Numbered from the stretch's first letter, positions 1-6,277 are shown. The stretch: 8,191 nucleotides of DNA from J054 sp051008735 (GCA_051008735.1 JBPCXH010000147.1:1-8191); one strand, 5' to 3'. Numbers and translations: made by a program. Notes: generated by a model not told the origin, from the sequence alone.

Positions 1-731
1 TTGCCGTCGCCAAACATGCTTACGGCGGTGTCGGTAATAATCTGTTCAATCCCGCCATGGCCGGCTATGTCGCGCTGCTGGTGTCTTTTCCCGAACAACT
101 GACGAACTGGCTGCCACCCCGCATGGGTGATCTTGATTATGAACCCCTCGGCTGGCTGGCCAGTCTGCAGTTCACCCTGACAGGCTCTCTTCCGGCGGGT
201 TTCAGCCTGGATGCCATTGCTCGTGCAACACCCCTGGACCTGATGCAAAACGAACTGGGGCAGATGCGAACGGTGGAAGAAATCCGCGGTGGTTTCCTGT
301 TTGGAGATTTTGGCGGTCGCGGCTGGGAATGGATTGGCAACTTTATCGCCCTGGGCGGATTCTGGTTGCTCACCCGGGGCATCATTCGCTGGCACATACC
401 CGTTGGCGTGCTCGCCGGTTTACTGGTGTGTGCCACCGTGTTCTATCTCATCGATCCCGCCACGCATCCATCGCCCGGCTTTCATCTATTCAGTGGCGGG
501 GCCTTGCTGTGTGCATTCTTCATTGCGACGGATCCGGTCTCGGCGCCGTCCACCGAGCGTGGTCGATTATTTTTCGGACTGGGTATCGGCGTGCTGACGT
601 ATGTCATTCGCAGCTGGGGCAGTTACCCGGACGGCATTGCCTTTGCGGTGCTGCTGATGAACCTGGCCGTGCCTTTGATTGATCGCTACACCCACCCGAC
701 GGTCTACGGCACCGGCGGTTCGAAGCCGTGA
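1..731 (+). CDS. rnfD: Rnf electron-transport complex subunit D, 5'-truncated by the window edge
   Basis: Integral membrane subunit of the Rnf (Rsx) complex, which couples electron transfer between NADH and ferredoxin-type carriers to ion movement across the inner membrane. The reading frame is already open at the first complete codon (base 3), and the last 242 residues are present; the E. coli protein is about 352 residues. Family signatures are clear: GGVGNNLFNPAMAGY near the left edge, FPEQLTNWLPP, IRWHIPVG, FFIATDPVSA, and the C-terminal YPDGIAFAVLLMNLAVPLIDRYT. Several hydrophobic membrane segments are visible. The predicted FMN-bearing threonine is in DAIARATPL (Thr codon 228-230). E. 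coli RsxD, from memory, has Ser-Gln-Ala-Thr here, so the usual Ser is Ala in this protein. The TGA stop overlaps the GTG start of rnfG by 4 bases. rnfABC presumably lie upstream, outside the window. Confidence 0.96.
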   Translation, partial: AVAKHAYGGVGNNLFNPAMAGYVALLVSFPEQLTNWLPPRMGDLDYEPLGWLASLQFTLTGSLPAGFSLDAIARATPLDLMQNELGQMRTVEEIRGGFLFGDFGGRGWEWIGNFIALGGFWLLTRGIIRWHIPVGVLAGLLVCATVFYLIDPATHPSPGFHLFSGGALLCAFFIATDPVSAPSTERGRLFFGLGIGVLTYVIRSWGSYPDGIAFAVLLMNLAVPLIDRYTHPTVYGTGGSKP

Positions 732-1354
732 GCGGAGCCCGCGCTTTACTGGCCTTGGTTGCTATCGCAGCCACTGCGGCTGGGCTACTGGCCGGCATGG
801 ACCAGCTAACCCGCACACGCATCGCGGACAATGAAGCCCGCAAGCTTCTGGCAACTCTGGCCACGGTGCTGCCCCCCAGCGGCTATGACAACGAGCCCCA
901 CCTGGACTGGGCCTGGGTGCCGGATCCTGCTGCCCTGGGAAGCGCCGATGCCTTGCCCGTCTATCGCGCCAGGCTTGCCGGTGAACCGGCCGTGCTGGTG
1001 CTCAGCGTGGTATCACCCGACGGCTACGTTGATCGAATTCGCCTGCTCGTCGGCATAGACACCGCTGGCAGGATCAGCGGTGTACGTGCGGTCTCCCACG
1101 CGGAAACGCCGGGATTGGGCGACGGTATCCAGACCGATGTCAGTGACTGGATACTGGGCTTTGACGGGCGAACTCTGAACGACCCGGCCAGCAGCTGGGT
1201 CCTGCGCCGCGACGGTGGCGAGTTTGATCAATTAACCGGCGCAACTATCACCAGTCGTGCCGTCGTCAACGCGGTCCGCGCCGCACTCACCTATGCCCAG
1301 GCCAACTCACCCAAGCTGTTTACGCTCGCCCCCGTGACCGAGGCAGTCGAATGA
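728..1354 (+). CDS. rnfG: Rnf electron-transport complex subunit G (FMN-binding)
   Basis: Single-span inner-membrane subunit of Rnf with a periplasmic FMN-binding domain; it relays electrons through a covalently attached FMN. The 208 residues match the family length (E. coli about 206). Residues 5-23 form the N-terminal membrane anchor. The FMN_bind domain includes SHAETPGLGD at 123-132 and the flavinylation motif DQLTGAT at 167-173; Thr173 is the expected FMN phosphoester site for the ApbE flavin transferase. The GTG start lies in the 4-base GTGA overlap with the rnfD stop. Only weak purine-rich sequence precedes it, which suggests translational coupling. Its own stop overlaps the rnfE start (ATGA). 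The cytoplasmic N-terminus is very short, as is normal for the family. Confidence 0.96.
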   Translation: MSGARALLALVAIAATAAGLLAGMDQLTRTRIADNEARKLLATLATVLPPSGYDNEPHLDWAWVPDPAALGSADALPVYRARLAGEPAVLVLSVVSPDGYVDRIRLLVGIDTAGRISGVRAVSHAETPGLGDGIQTDVSDWILGFDGRTLNDPASSWVLRRDGGEFDQLTGATITSRAVVNAVRAALTYAQANSPKLFTLAPVTEAVE

Positions 1355-2016
1355 GCAAAAACAACCACCCGGGCTTCGCCCAGGGCTTATGGCACGCCAA
1401 CCCGGCGCTGGTGCAATTGCTCGGCCTTTGCCCCTTGCTGGCCGTTACCACCTCGCTGGTCAACGGCATCGGCCTGGGCCTGGCCACCTTATTTGTACTC
1501 TGTGCCACTAACGTGCTGGTTTCCGCCAGTCGTGCCTGGATACATCGTGACCTGCGACTACCCGCCTACGTGCTGATTATCGCCGCCTTCGTCACGGCCG
1601 TGGACCTGGCCTTCCGGGCGTGGTTGTTTGATCTGCATGAAAGCCTCGGGCTGTTTATCCCCCTGATCGTGACCAACTGCATCATCCTCGGGCGGGCGGA
1701 GGCTTTCGCCTCACGTCAGCCCGTCTGGCCCTCATTACTGGATGCGGTGAGCCAGGGTCTGGGCTTCGCCGCGGTGCTGATCAGCCTGGGTGCCGTGCGG
1801 GAATTGCTGGGTCGGGGCAGCTTGTTCAGCGGCGCCGAAATGCTTTTCGGGCCGGCGGCGGCGTCTCTGCAAATAAATCTGCTAAGCGATGAGCAAGGCC
1901 TTTTGCTGGCGATCCTGCCGCCGGGCGCATTCATCGGTCTGGCGGTCCTGATCGCCTTGCGCAATCGCTATCTGCAAGGCACCGCCGCCCGGAAAAAGAC
2001 GGAGCAACTCAGCTGA
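1351..2016 (+). CDS. rnfE: Rnf electron-transport complex subunit E
   Basis: Polytopic inner-membrane subunit of Rnf, homologous to NqrD. It pairs with RnfA to hold a membrane-embedded iron-sulfur cluster ligated by cysteines from both subunits. The 221 residues carry the two diagnostic cysteines: Cys27 in LGLCPLLAVT and Cys110 in IVTNCIILGRAEAFA. About six hydrophobic segments are visible. The C-terminus is short and basic (RKKTE). The ATG start overlaps the rnfG stop (ATGA), with a GAGG ribosome-binding site at 1340-1343, 7 bases upstream. The TGA stop (2014-2016) is overlapped by the proposed CTG start of nth, so rnfD, rnfG, rnfE and nth form one tightly packed transcription unit. No key residue appears to be missing. 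Confidence 0.96.
   Translation: MSKNNHPGFAQGLWHANPALVQLLGLCPLLAVTTSLVNGIGLGLATLFVLCATNVLVSASRAWIHRDLRLPAYVLIIAAFVTAVDLAFRAWLFDLHESLGLFIPLIVTNCIILGRAEAFASRQPVWPSLLDAVSQGLGFAAVLISLGAVRELLGRGSLFSGAEMLFGPAAASLQINLLSDEQGLLLAILPPGAFIGLAVLIALRNRYLQGTAARKKTEQLS
2001..2004 (+). promoter_or_regulatory. Ribosome binding site deciding the nth start
   Basis: GGAG sits 8 bases upstream of the CTG codon at 2013-2015. This is normal spacing and supports initiation at that CTG. The next in-frame candidate, TTG at 2049, has no comparable purine box in front of it. Confidence 0.6.
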
Positions 2017-2648
2017 ATCCGGCCAAGCGCAAAGAAATCTATAGTCGCTTGCGGGCCACGAATCCCGAACCGACCACTGAACTGCGCTATGACAGCCCCT
2101 TTGAGTTACTGGTGGCTGTCATTCTTTCCGCGCAGGCCACCGACGTGGGCGTCAACAAGGCCACGCGCCGACTCTACCCTGTCGCCAACACACCGCAGGC
2201 CATCCTGGACCTGGGGGAAGCGGGCCTGAAGCAATACATCAAGACCATTGGCCTGTTTAACAGCAAGGCTGCCAATATCATCAAGACCTGCAAAATGTTG
2301 CTGGAACTGCATGCCGGTGAAGTACCGCGGACCCGTGAAGCCCTGGAACAACTCCCCGGCGTAGGGCGCAAGACCGCTAACGTCATTCTGAACACAGCCT
2401 TCGGCGAACCCACCATTGCTGTTGATACACATATTTTTCGCGTCTCTAACAGAACCGGCCTGGCGCCAGGCAAAACACCGCTGGAAGTTGAAAAACGGCT
2501 GCTGAAATTTACCGCCGATGAGTTCAAACAGGACGCACACCACTGGCTGATCCTGCACGGACGCTATGTGTGCAAGGCCCGCAAACCCGACTGCCCCGGC
2601 TGCAGTATTCGGGACCTGTGCGAATTCAGACAGAAAACGCTGCCCTGA
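2013..2648 (+). CDS. nth: Endonuclease III, DNA glycosylase/AP lyase, with a probable CTG start
   Basis: Base-excision-repair enzyme that removes oxidised pyrimidines and cleaves the resulting abasic site. With the CTG start the protein has 211 residues, the same length as E. coli Nth. The added N-terminus, (M)NPAKRKEIYSRLR, aligns with E. coli MNKAKRLEILTRLR. The helix-hairpin-helix LPGVGRKTANVIL contains catalytic Lys120, and VDTHIFR contains Asp138; both numbers equal the E. coli ones. The [4Fe-4S] loop has the exact spacing C-X6-C-X2-C-X5-C in CKARKPDCPGCSIRDLC. No ATG or GTG exists in frame nearby. A TTG at 2049 would remove 12 conserved-looking residues. The first base of the start precedes the rnfE stop (CTGA), implying coupled translation. 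The gene converges on the minus-strand lipoprotein gene, 29 bases away. Confidence 0.95.
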   Translation: MNPAKRKEIYSRLRATNPEPTTELRYDSPFELLVAVILSAQATDVGVNKATRRLYPVANTPQAILDLGEAGLKQYIKTIGLFNSKAANIIKTCKMLLELHAGEVPRTREALEQLPGVGRKTANVILNTAFGEPTIAVDTHIFRVSNRTGLAPGKTPLEVEKRLLKFTADEFKQDAHHWLILHGRYVCKARKPDCPGCSIRDLCEFRQKTLP

Positions 2649-2675
2649 GAACTTTTGTTCTGGCGATGTCTCGCC
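2648..2675. terminator. Two small adjacent hairpins between convergent genes, weak terminator candidate
   Basis: Between the nth stop and the stop of the convergent lipoprotein gene are two back-to-back perfect inverted repeats. One is AGAAC-TTTT-GTTCT (2648-2661) and the other is GGCGA-TGTC-TCGCC (2662-2675). Neither is followed by a clear T-tract on either strand, so this is not a classical intrinsic terminator. It is the only structured sequence in the 29-base gap, and its position suits transcript 3'-end formation from both sides. Confidence 0.3.
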
Positions 2676-2677
2676 GA

Positions 2678-4402
2678 CTAAAGGCGCGGAAACTCAGCTT
2701 GATATTCGGGAAATTTGCCGGCGGCACTGGGCAAGTAACGACGCTCACTGACCGGCACCCGCGGCGGCCTCAAACTGCGCTTAATATCAATCTGCAATTG
2801 GTCATCACGTTTCGCCAGCGCTATTCTGAGCGCCTTGCCTGCTGTGCACTCCAGGCTTTGAGTCCGGGTGCGCGAGCCACCGGGGGCATTCAGCCAGTCA
2901 ACCTTAAGCTCACTGATACCGTCAGCGAGCTCCCAGATAAATACTCCATCAGGCCAATGCCTGTTGTGCAAATAACCCTGCGGCACGCCATCAAGGCTGA
3001 CACGGAATTTACCCGCCACCTCATCACTCCACAGATAGGCCACACAAGTGCCTGACGGCGGACTGCGCACTTTGGTCACATAGTCCTGCGCGGAAAGCTC
3101 AACCGGGGTACTTGCAAAGCGAGCGGCCAGGCCGTCATACCCAAAACATACGCCATACTCGGTACATTGCAGAAAATTACTCGTGCCTAAACTGCGCGTC
3201 TCCTCCGCCCCCTCCATGTCTCCCATGCGCAGTTGCTCAGCATGCAGGGGATTGGCCAGCACCACCTCCGAGCGCAACAGCCGGCCGGCACCATCAAAGC
3301 GTGCAACCAGCATGTACAAATCATTGAAACGCACATCCCCCAACTCCAGACCGGTAATCTGCGCCCAACGAGGCGCCCCCGTCGCGTAAACCAGCAATGT
3401 CGGCCGCTTGAGGCGAAGATCAGGCGGGCCCAGCCGCTGCTCCAAATCAGTCTGCGTCGTAACACCCGGCTTGAGCCATGACAGGCGCATATCCGGTGCC
3501 GTGCCGATACCGGGACGCAAGGGGCCCCGGGGCCAGTCGCTCAATACAAGCTGACGCTTTGCCAGCTTCTTGCGTGCCTTTGCCGGCTCGATAACATCCA
3601 GGCTGCCATTATCCTTAGAACGAAAGCGCAGGTAGATGAGCTCGCCGGCGGCGCATTGCACTTTGCGCAGGGCAGCATCCCACCGCGAACGCACATAGAG
3701 TTCATGCTGACCCGTTGGCAACTCCCAACGCTGGTAGGAATCCTGGGATAACAGCCAGCCGGCCGGTGCGCCATCAAGCCAGATACGGGCACCACTGCTG
3801 CGCACTCGTCGAGTGTCATAAAGATACAAGCTGCATCCGTCAGCCGATGGCTTATCTGCCAGTGACTGCACCCACCACTCCGGTGCATCGACAGTAAAGG
3901 CGCCGGTATAGGCTGACATGAATGGCAGGGGGATTGACTGATCAGGCAGGCCCAGCGAAATACAAACCCCATCCTGACAGCGTTTATCACCCACAACCCG
4001 GCGCTGGGAAATGAGCGCCCCATCCGAATCGAATTCGAAAATGCGGAAAACCGGCGTGTCTGATGCGTAGGTAGCCGCGCCGGGTTCAGCGGCCGGTTCT
4101 GGATCAGCAACCACAATGGGCAAGTCGCTGAGCCAGCGCCCCTGGAAAACCTCCTCATAGACCCAGACCTGTCCGTTCAGATAAGTCCGGACCGGCTCGC
4201 CCAGGGATTCTTTAACCGCGGTCCGGCTGGTCCAGGCCAGTGCCATGGCAGGATCATCCCCCGGGGACAGGCGGGCAACTTCAGGCTCATCGCCCACTTT
4301 GCCGGCACAGCCAGCAAGGGCCGATAACAGTCCCGCGATCAGGCACAGGAACACAAGGTGGGCTGACAGGGGCCGAAAGGAGCCGGAGCCTCCAAAGAAC
4401 AT
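2678..4402 (-). CDS. Predicted outer-membrane lipoprotein made of two tandem homologous modules, function unknown
   Basis: I do not recognise a named family for the whole protein. The chosen ATG (4400-4402) gives 574 residues and places a lipoprotein signal at 1-32: hydrophobic stretch LVFLCLIAGLLSA and lipobox L29-A30-G31-C32. Ala at +2 predicts sorting to the outer membrane. The upstream extension is antisense to the neighbouring gene and has no signal-like start. The ribosome site is weak (AGAGA). The mature part is an internal duplication, about 52-272 and 304-541. Each copy starts with a segment resembling SmpA/OmlA (BamE-like) proteins (ESLGEP / QRLGPP, then FEFDSDG / ARFDGAG). Each then has a C-x4-C pair (142/147; 413/418) and a beta-rich part with C190/C453, a WLDG / SLDG motif, a W-E-L strand and C250/C519 next to AG. 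That second part resembles DUF2846 or PEGA-type repeats, by eye only. Periplasmic disulfides are likely. The tail (545-574) is basic then acidic. No catalytic motif is apparent. Confidence 0.85.
   Translation of the reverse strand: MFFGGSGSFRPLSAHLVFLCLIAGLLSALAGCAGKVGDEPEVARLSPGDDPAMALAWTSRTAVKESLGEPVRTYLNGQVWVYEEVFQGRWLSDLPIVVADPEPAAEPGAATYASDTPVFRIFEFDSDGALISQRRVVGDKRCQDGVCISLGLPDQSIPLPFMSAYTGAFTVDAPEWWVQSLADKPSADGCSLYLYDTRRVRSSGARIWLDGAPAGWLLSQDSYQRWELPTGQHELYVRSRWDAALRKVQCAAGELIYLRFRSKDNGSLDVIEPAKARKKLAKRQLVLSDWPRGPLRPGIGTAPDMRLSWLKPGVTTQTDLEQRLGPPDLRLKRPTLLVYATGAPRWAQITGLELGDVRFNDLYMLVARFDGAGRLLRSEVVLANPLHAEQLRMGDMEGAEETRSLGTSNFLQCTEYGVCFGYDGLAARFASTPVELSAQDYVTKVRSPPSGTCVAYLWSDEVAGKFRVSLDGVPQGYLHNRHWPDGVFIWELADGISELKVDWLNAPGGSRTRTQSLECTAGKALRIALAKRDDQLQIDIKRSLRPPRVPVSERRYLPSAAGKFPEYQAEFPRL
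2780..3493 (-). repeat. Second copy of the duplicated lipoprotein module (protein-level repeat)
   Basis: Encodes residues 304-541. Landmarks in order are QRLGPP, LLVYATG, ARFDGAGRLLRSEVV, CTEYGVC, C453-VAYLW, VSLDGVPQGYL, WELADGISELKV, C519-TAGK and LQIDI. The long insert between VVADPEP and TPVFR in copy 1 is absent. Copy 2 has instead a longer stretch between RSEVV and its C-x4-C. Confidence 0.7.
3587..4249 (-). repeat. First copy of the duplicated lipoprotein module (protein-level repeat)
   Basis: Encodes residues 52-272. Landmarks in order are ESLGEP, WVYEE, FEFDSDGALISQRRV, CQDGVC, C190-SLYLY, IWLDGAPAGWL, WELPTGQHELYV, C250-AAGE and LDVI. The same landmarks recur in the same order in the second copy. 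The DNA copies themselves are too diverged to be a nucleotide repeat. Confidence 0.7.
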
Positions 4403-4583
4403 AGGACATCTCTGCCTGGCTAAAGCGGCAAGAGTATCGCCTTTGCTGCCCTGCCCCCACCCCAGGTGAAGATTGAGCCCGAATCGTTTGAAGATCAGCT
4501 TTTGCTCAGTTAATTCCCCGGCTCGCTCCCGATACTGACTTCCTCGGCGTATCGGACGCCCCAATCTAAGCAGGGAGAATGAA
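4403..4583. promoter_or_regulatory. 181-bp divergent intergenic region between two exported-protein genes
   Basis: Both flanking genes start outward from here, so promoters for both must lie in it or just beyond it. The best plus-strand match I can see is TTGAAG (4488-4493), a 17-base spacer, then TAATTC (4511-4516), which is a poor -10. An inverted repeat GGCGT-ATCGG-ACGCC (4546-4560) sits in the presumed leader of the plus-strand gene, 13 bases before its GGGAG ribosome site. I see no convincing minus-strand promoter. Confidence 0.35.
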
Positions 4584-5174
4584 ATGAATCTGCGCCACTG
4601 CCTGATGCTGGTTGCGGCCAGCCTGCCAACCCTTGCCAATGCCAGGGAAGTCAATTTATCCACACCAACGGCCGGCGACATCATGCAGCCGGTATACGCT
4701 GAACAACTGCGCTCGCGGCCTCTTGCCCTGAGAGCAGGACCACGCGCCCAGGCCACGGGTACGGTGGGTTTCTTCGATCCCCAGGTGATATTGCATGAAC
4801 TGCTGATCGTCCCCACCGAGTCTACCCAGACCGGCTACTGTGAAATTAGCGCCCGCGTACATGACGCCACCGTCGCCGTCAGTACGTGGCAGGCCTCGCC
4901 AGAGTCAGCCCATCCAGACACCTCACTCAATCGGACAGACACGGCACGTGAGTCGGCTCAACCAGCCTCCTCCGGCTCGCTCGTGCGCTATTGGCAACCC
5001 TCTGGCAGCCAGGTGCAGGGGTGGCAACCGCCGGCCGGTGTATTCCTGACACCCAGCGACCTGGTGGTACTCAAAGTCCGTTCACGCCAGTCATCCGCCC
5101 AGGACACCGGGCAGTGCAAGGCCGAAGTTCATGTACTGGCCTTCACCACCACGCCAACGCGACAACTCCGATGA
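4584..5174 (+). CDS. Predicted secreted protein of unknown function
   Basis: Not recognised. The 196-residue product begins with a Sec-type signal peptide: basic MNLRH, hydrophobic core CLMLVAASLPTL, and ANA (18-20) as the likely signal peptidase I site before REV. The mature protein of about 176 residues has exactly two cysteines, Cys86 (TGYCEIS) and Cys178 (GQCKAEV), suited to one periplasmic disulfide. Residues 103-132 are Ser/Thr/Ala/Pro-rich and probably flexible. A doublet of WQP motifs follows (WQPSG at 137-141, WQPPAG at 147-152). Alternating hydrophobic strands (VILHELLIV, LVVLKVRS, AEVHVLAF) suggest a beta fold. There are no membrane segments after the signal and no enzyme motif. 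The start is supported by GGGAG 6 bases upstream. It is divergent from the lipoprotein gene, and both products being exported hints at a shared envelope role, which is inference only. Confidence 0.82.
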   Translation: MNLRHCLMLVAASLPTLANAREVNLSTPTAGDIMQPVYAEQLRSRPLALRAGPRAQATGTVGFFDPQVILHELLIVPTESTQTGYCEISARVHDATVAVSTWQASPESAHPDTSLNRTDTARESAQPASSGSLVRYWQPSGSQVQGWQPPAGVFLTPSDLVVLKVRSRQSSAQDTGQCKAEVHVLAFTTTPTRQLR

Positions 5175-5195
5175 GGATTGCTGCAGCTGGTGGAC

Positions 5196-5222
5196 AAAAA
5201 ACCGCCCACGGGCCGGTTGTTC
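5196..5222 (+). terminator. Probable rho-independent terminator after the secreted-protein gene
   Basis: Twenty-one bases after the stop codon, a run of six A (5196-5201) leads into a GC-rich hairpin. AACCG (5200-5204) pairs with CGGTT (5214-5218), and the inner CCC (5205-5207) faces GGG (5210-5212), with one bulged C and a tight loop. TTGTTC follows. The A-tract, stem and imperfect T-tract fit an intrinsic terminator reading on the plus strand. The short, interrupted T-run lowers confidence. Confidence 0.5.
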
Positions 5223-5390
5223 TGCAAGGTGGGGGCAGGCTGACTTCCCTCAATTCTCCGCATTGAAGGACCGGCGAATATTAATAGCCGTACCGGGGCT
5301 TCATCGGCACCCAACATAGACCGCCAGATTGATCGATGAATCGCCGGGCAGGCGGATAGATTGCCGGGATAAACTTGCACTCCCAGCCGC
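5223..5390. other. Non-coding spacer, nothing assignable
   Basis: This is the middle of the 356-bp gap between the secreted-protein stop and the regulator start. Short open frames exist on both strands, but none has a ribosome site with a plausible product. ATATTAAT occurs at 5278-5285 and again at 5399-5406, just before the promoter of the next gene. The rest is unstructured to my eye. Confidence 0.5.
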
Positions 5391-5391
5391 C

Positions 5392-5418
5392 TTGCCGCAT
5401 ATTAATTTTCTCTATAAT
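5392..5418 (+). promoter_or_regulatory. Sigma70-like promoter for the LuxR-type regulator
   Basis: A perfect -10 hexamer TATAAT (5413-5418) lies 15 bases after TTGCCG (5392-5397), a 4-of-6 match to the -35 consensus; the spacer is shorter than the ideal 17. The spacer is AT-rich. Transcription would start near 5425, leaving a leader of roughly 105 bases before the chosen ATG. This placement argues against in-frame ATGs at 5375 and 5426 as real starts. Confidence 0.5.
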
Positions 5419-5429
5419 TGAGCTGATGG

Positions 5430-5455
5430 CCCCCTCAATCGACCGATTTGGGGGG
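5430..5455 (+). promoter_or_regulatory. Strong hairpin at the 5' end of the regulator mRNA
   Basis: CCCCC (5430-5434) pairs with GGGGG (5451-5455). T5435-G5450 is a wobble, C5436/T5449 is mismatched, and AATC (5437-5440) pairs with GATT (5445-5448) around a GACC loop. The core AATCGACCGATT is also a DNA inverted repeat. It lies about 5 bases after the predicted transcription start, so it could stabilise the mRNA, act as an operator, or gate translation. No T-tract follows, so it is not a terminator. Confidence 0.4.
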
Positions 5456-5530
5456 AGGCATAAAAACCCTGGACCATGCAACTTTGTCTGCCTGAGTGAT
5501 GGCTGCGGAAATAAAAACCAGAAGAACAGC

Positions 5531-6205
5531 ATGAGTGCCAAAGACACCAAAAAACCCCAGCTTGAAAGTATCAATGTATTCGAGACTGACGAGCGCTATC
5601 ACCACAAACTTAGTGACATTCTGCGCAAGCGGCGTCGCCCTCTGCTCATGGTGATAGACACTGAAGGCGATCTGGTCTACTCCTCGGTGCCGGACAGCGC
5701 CATGTCTCATGATCACCGCCTCCTGGGTCAGGCACTGGCCGAAGCGCGGAACCTGTTTAGTGACACCGAATTTAACGAGAAGGAAGCGGCACGACAGCTG
5801 ATCGTCGACAAGCCTGGCGAACGCTCCGCACTGGTTTTGCTTGAGAATGACTTCTTCAGCCTGAAACTATTCCCTCTGCACGGTCCAATCGATGATCTTA
5901 CAACGGACAAATATGCCGCCGTAGTAGAGCCCATTGTGAAGCCCCTGTCAGAAGGCGTGGAATTCGATCGGGTTCAGAAAAAATGGCGTTTATCCAAACG
6001 TGAAGTCGACGTACTCAAGGCTCTGATGGGCGGTGACCCGGACAAGGAAATTGCCCGGGTACTGGAGGTGAGTGTTGAGACCGTCCGCGCTTATCTGAAA
6101 TCAATCCGCGCCAAGCTTGGCGTTGCCACCCGCACCGCTATCGTGCACGTGGTACATCAGATGCACAGCGAGGCCCACCGCGATGATCTGGATAGAAGAA
6201 TTTAG
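5531..6205 (+). CDS. LuxR/GerE-family transcriptional regulator with PAS-like N-terminal domain
   Basis: DNA-binding regulator of 224 residues; target genes are unknown. The C-terminal GerE helix-turn-helix spans about 152-209: LSKREVDVLKAL, then KEIARVLEVSVETVRAYLKSIRAKLGV, then TRTAIVHVV, with the family-typical Glu158, the S-x-x-TV-x-x-Y/H recognition helix and LGV-x-TR. The N-terminal half (37-140) reads like a PAS sensor: RRPLLMVIDTEGDLVYSS, central helices, then FFSLKLFPLHG and YAAVVEPI. There is no phospho-acceptor receiver signature, so this is probably not a two-component response regulator. The ATG at 5531 is preferred over in-frame ATGs at 5375 and 5426, because the intervening sequence contains the -10 box and leader hairpin and is Cys/Asn/Gly-rich. 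The ribosome site (AGAAGA) is weak, so expression may be low. The FHA gene follows on the same strand after 121 bases. Confidence 0.88.
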   Translation: MSAKDTKKPQLESINVFETDERYHHKLSDILRKRRRPLLMVIDTEGDLVYSSVPDSAMSHDHRLLGQALAEARNLFSDTEFNEKEAARQLIVDKPGERSALVLLENDFFSLKLFPLHGPIDDLTTDKYAAVVEPIVKPLSEGVEFDRVQKKWRLSKREVDVLKALMGGDPDKEIARVLEVSVETVRAYLKSIRAKLGVATRTAIVHVVHQMHSEAHRDDLDRRI

Positions 6206-6240
6206 CCATTATTATGTCGCGGCCGAGCGTGCATATGGTT

Positions 6241-6256
6241 TACGCTAGCGTATAGT
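6241..6256 (+). promoter_or_regulatory. 12-bp perfect palindrome overlapping a possible -10 box, candidate operator
   Basis: TACGCTAGCGTA (6241-6252) is its own reverse complement. It is directly overlapped by TATAGT (6251-6256), a 5-of-6 match to the -10 hexamer. No good -35 is visible at the right distance, as would be expected of an activated promoter. It lies 35 bases after the LuxR-type gene's stop and 74 bases before the FHA gene's start. It is a reasonable candidate site for that regulator, but this is inference. Confidence 0.4.
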
Positions 6257-6277
6257 ATCTCAAAGCCACAAGCCTGC

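Noticed and set aside
2106..2558. 150-codon open frame antisense to nth
   Set aside because: nth is a well-conserved gene and explains this DNA; the antisense product shows no recognisable domain and has no ribosome site context.
3541..4158. 205-codon minus-strand open frame in another frame of the lipoprotein gene
   Set aside because: It is an out-of-frame shadow inside the lipoprotein gene, with no domain-like features.
4579..4587. Minimal open frame ATG-AAA-TGA overlapping the secreted-protein start
   Set aside because: Two codons only; it arises from the sequence AATGAAATGAAT and there is no separate evidence that it is translated.
4403..4816. In-frame upstream extension of the minus-strand lipoprotein to an ATG at 4814-4816
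   Set aside because: It would add 138 residues that are antisense to the secreted-protein gene and would bury the signal peptide and lipobox in the middle of the protein.
5278..5406. Repeated ATATTAAT octamers as a possible direct-repeat element
   Set aside because: Only two short AT-rich copies 121 bases apart with different flanks; likely chance in an AT-rich promoter region.
5375..5530. Longer start for the LuxR-type regulator (ATG 5375 or 5426)
   Set aside because: The stretch includes a perfect -10 box and a strong leader hairpin, and its Cys/Asn/Gly-rich translation looks non-coding.
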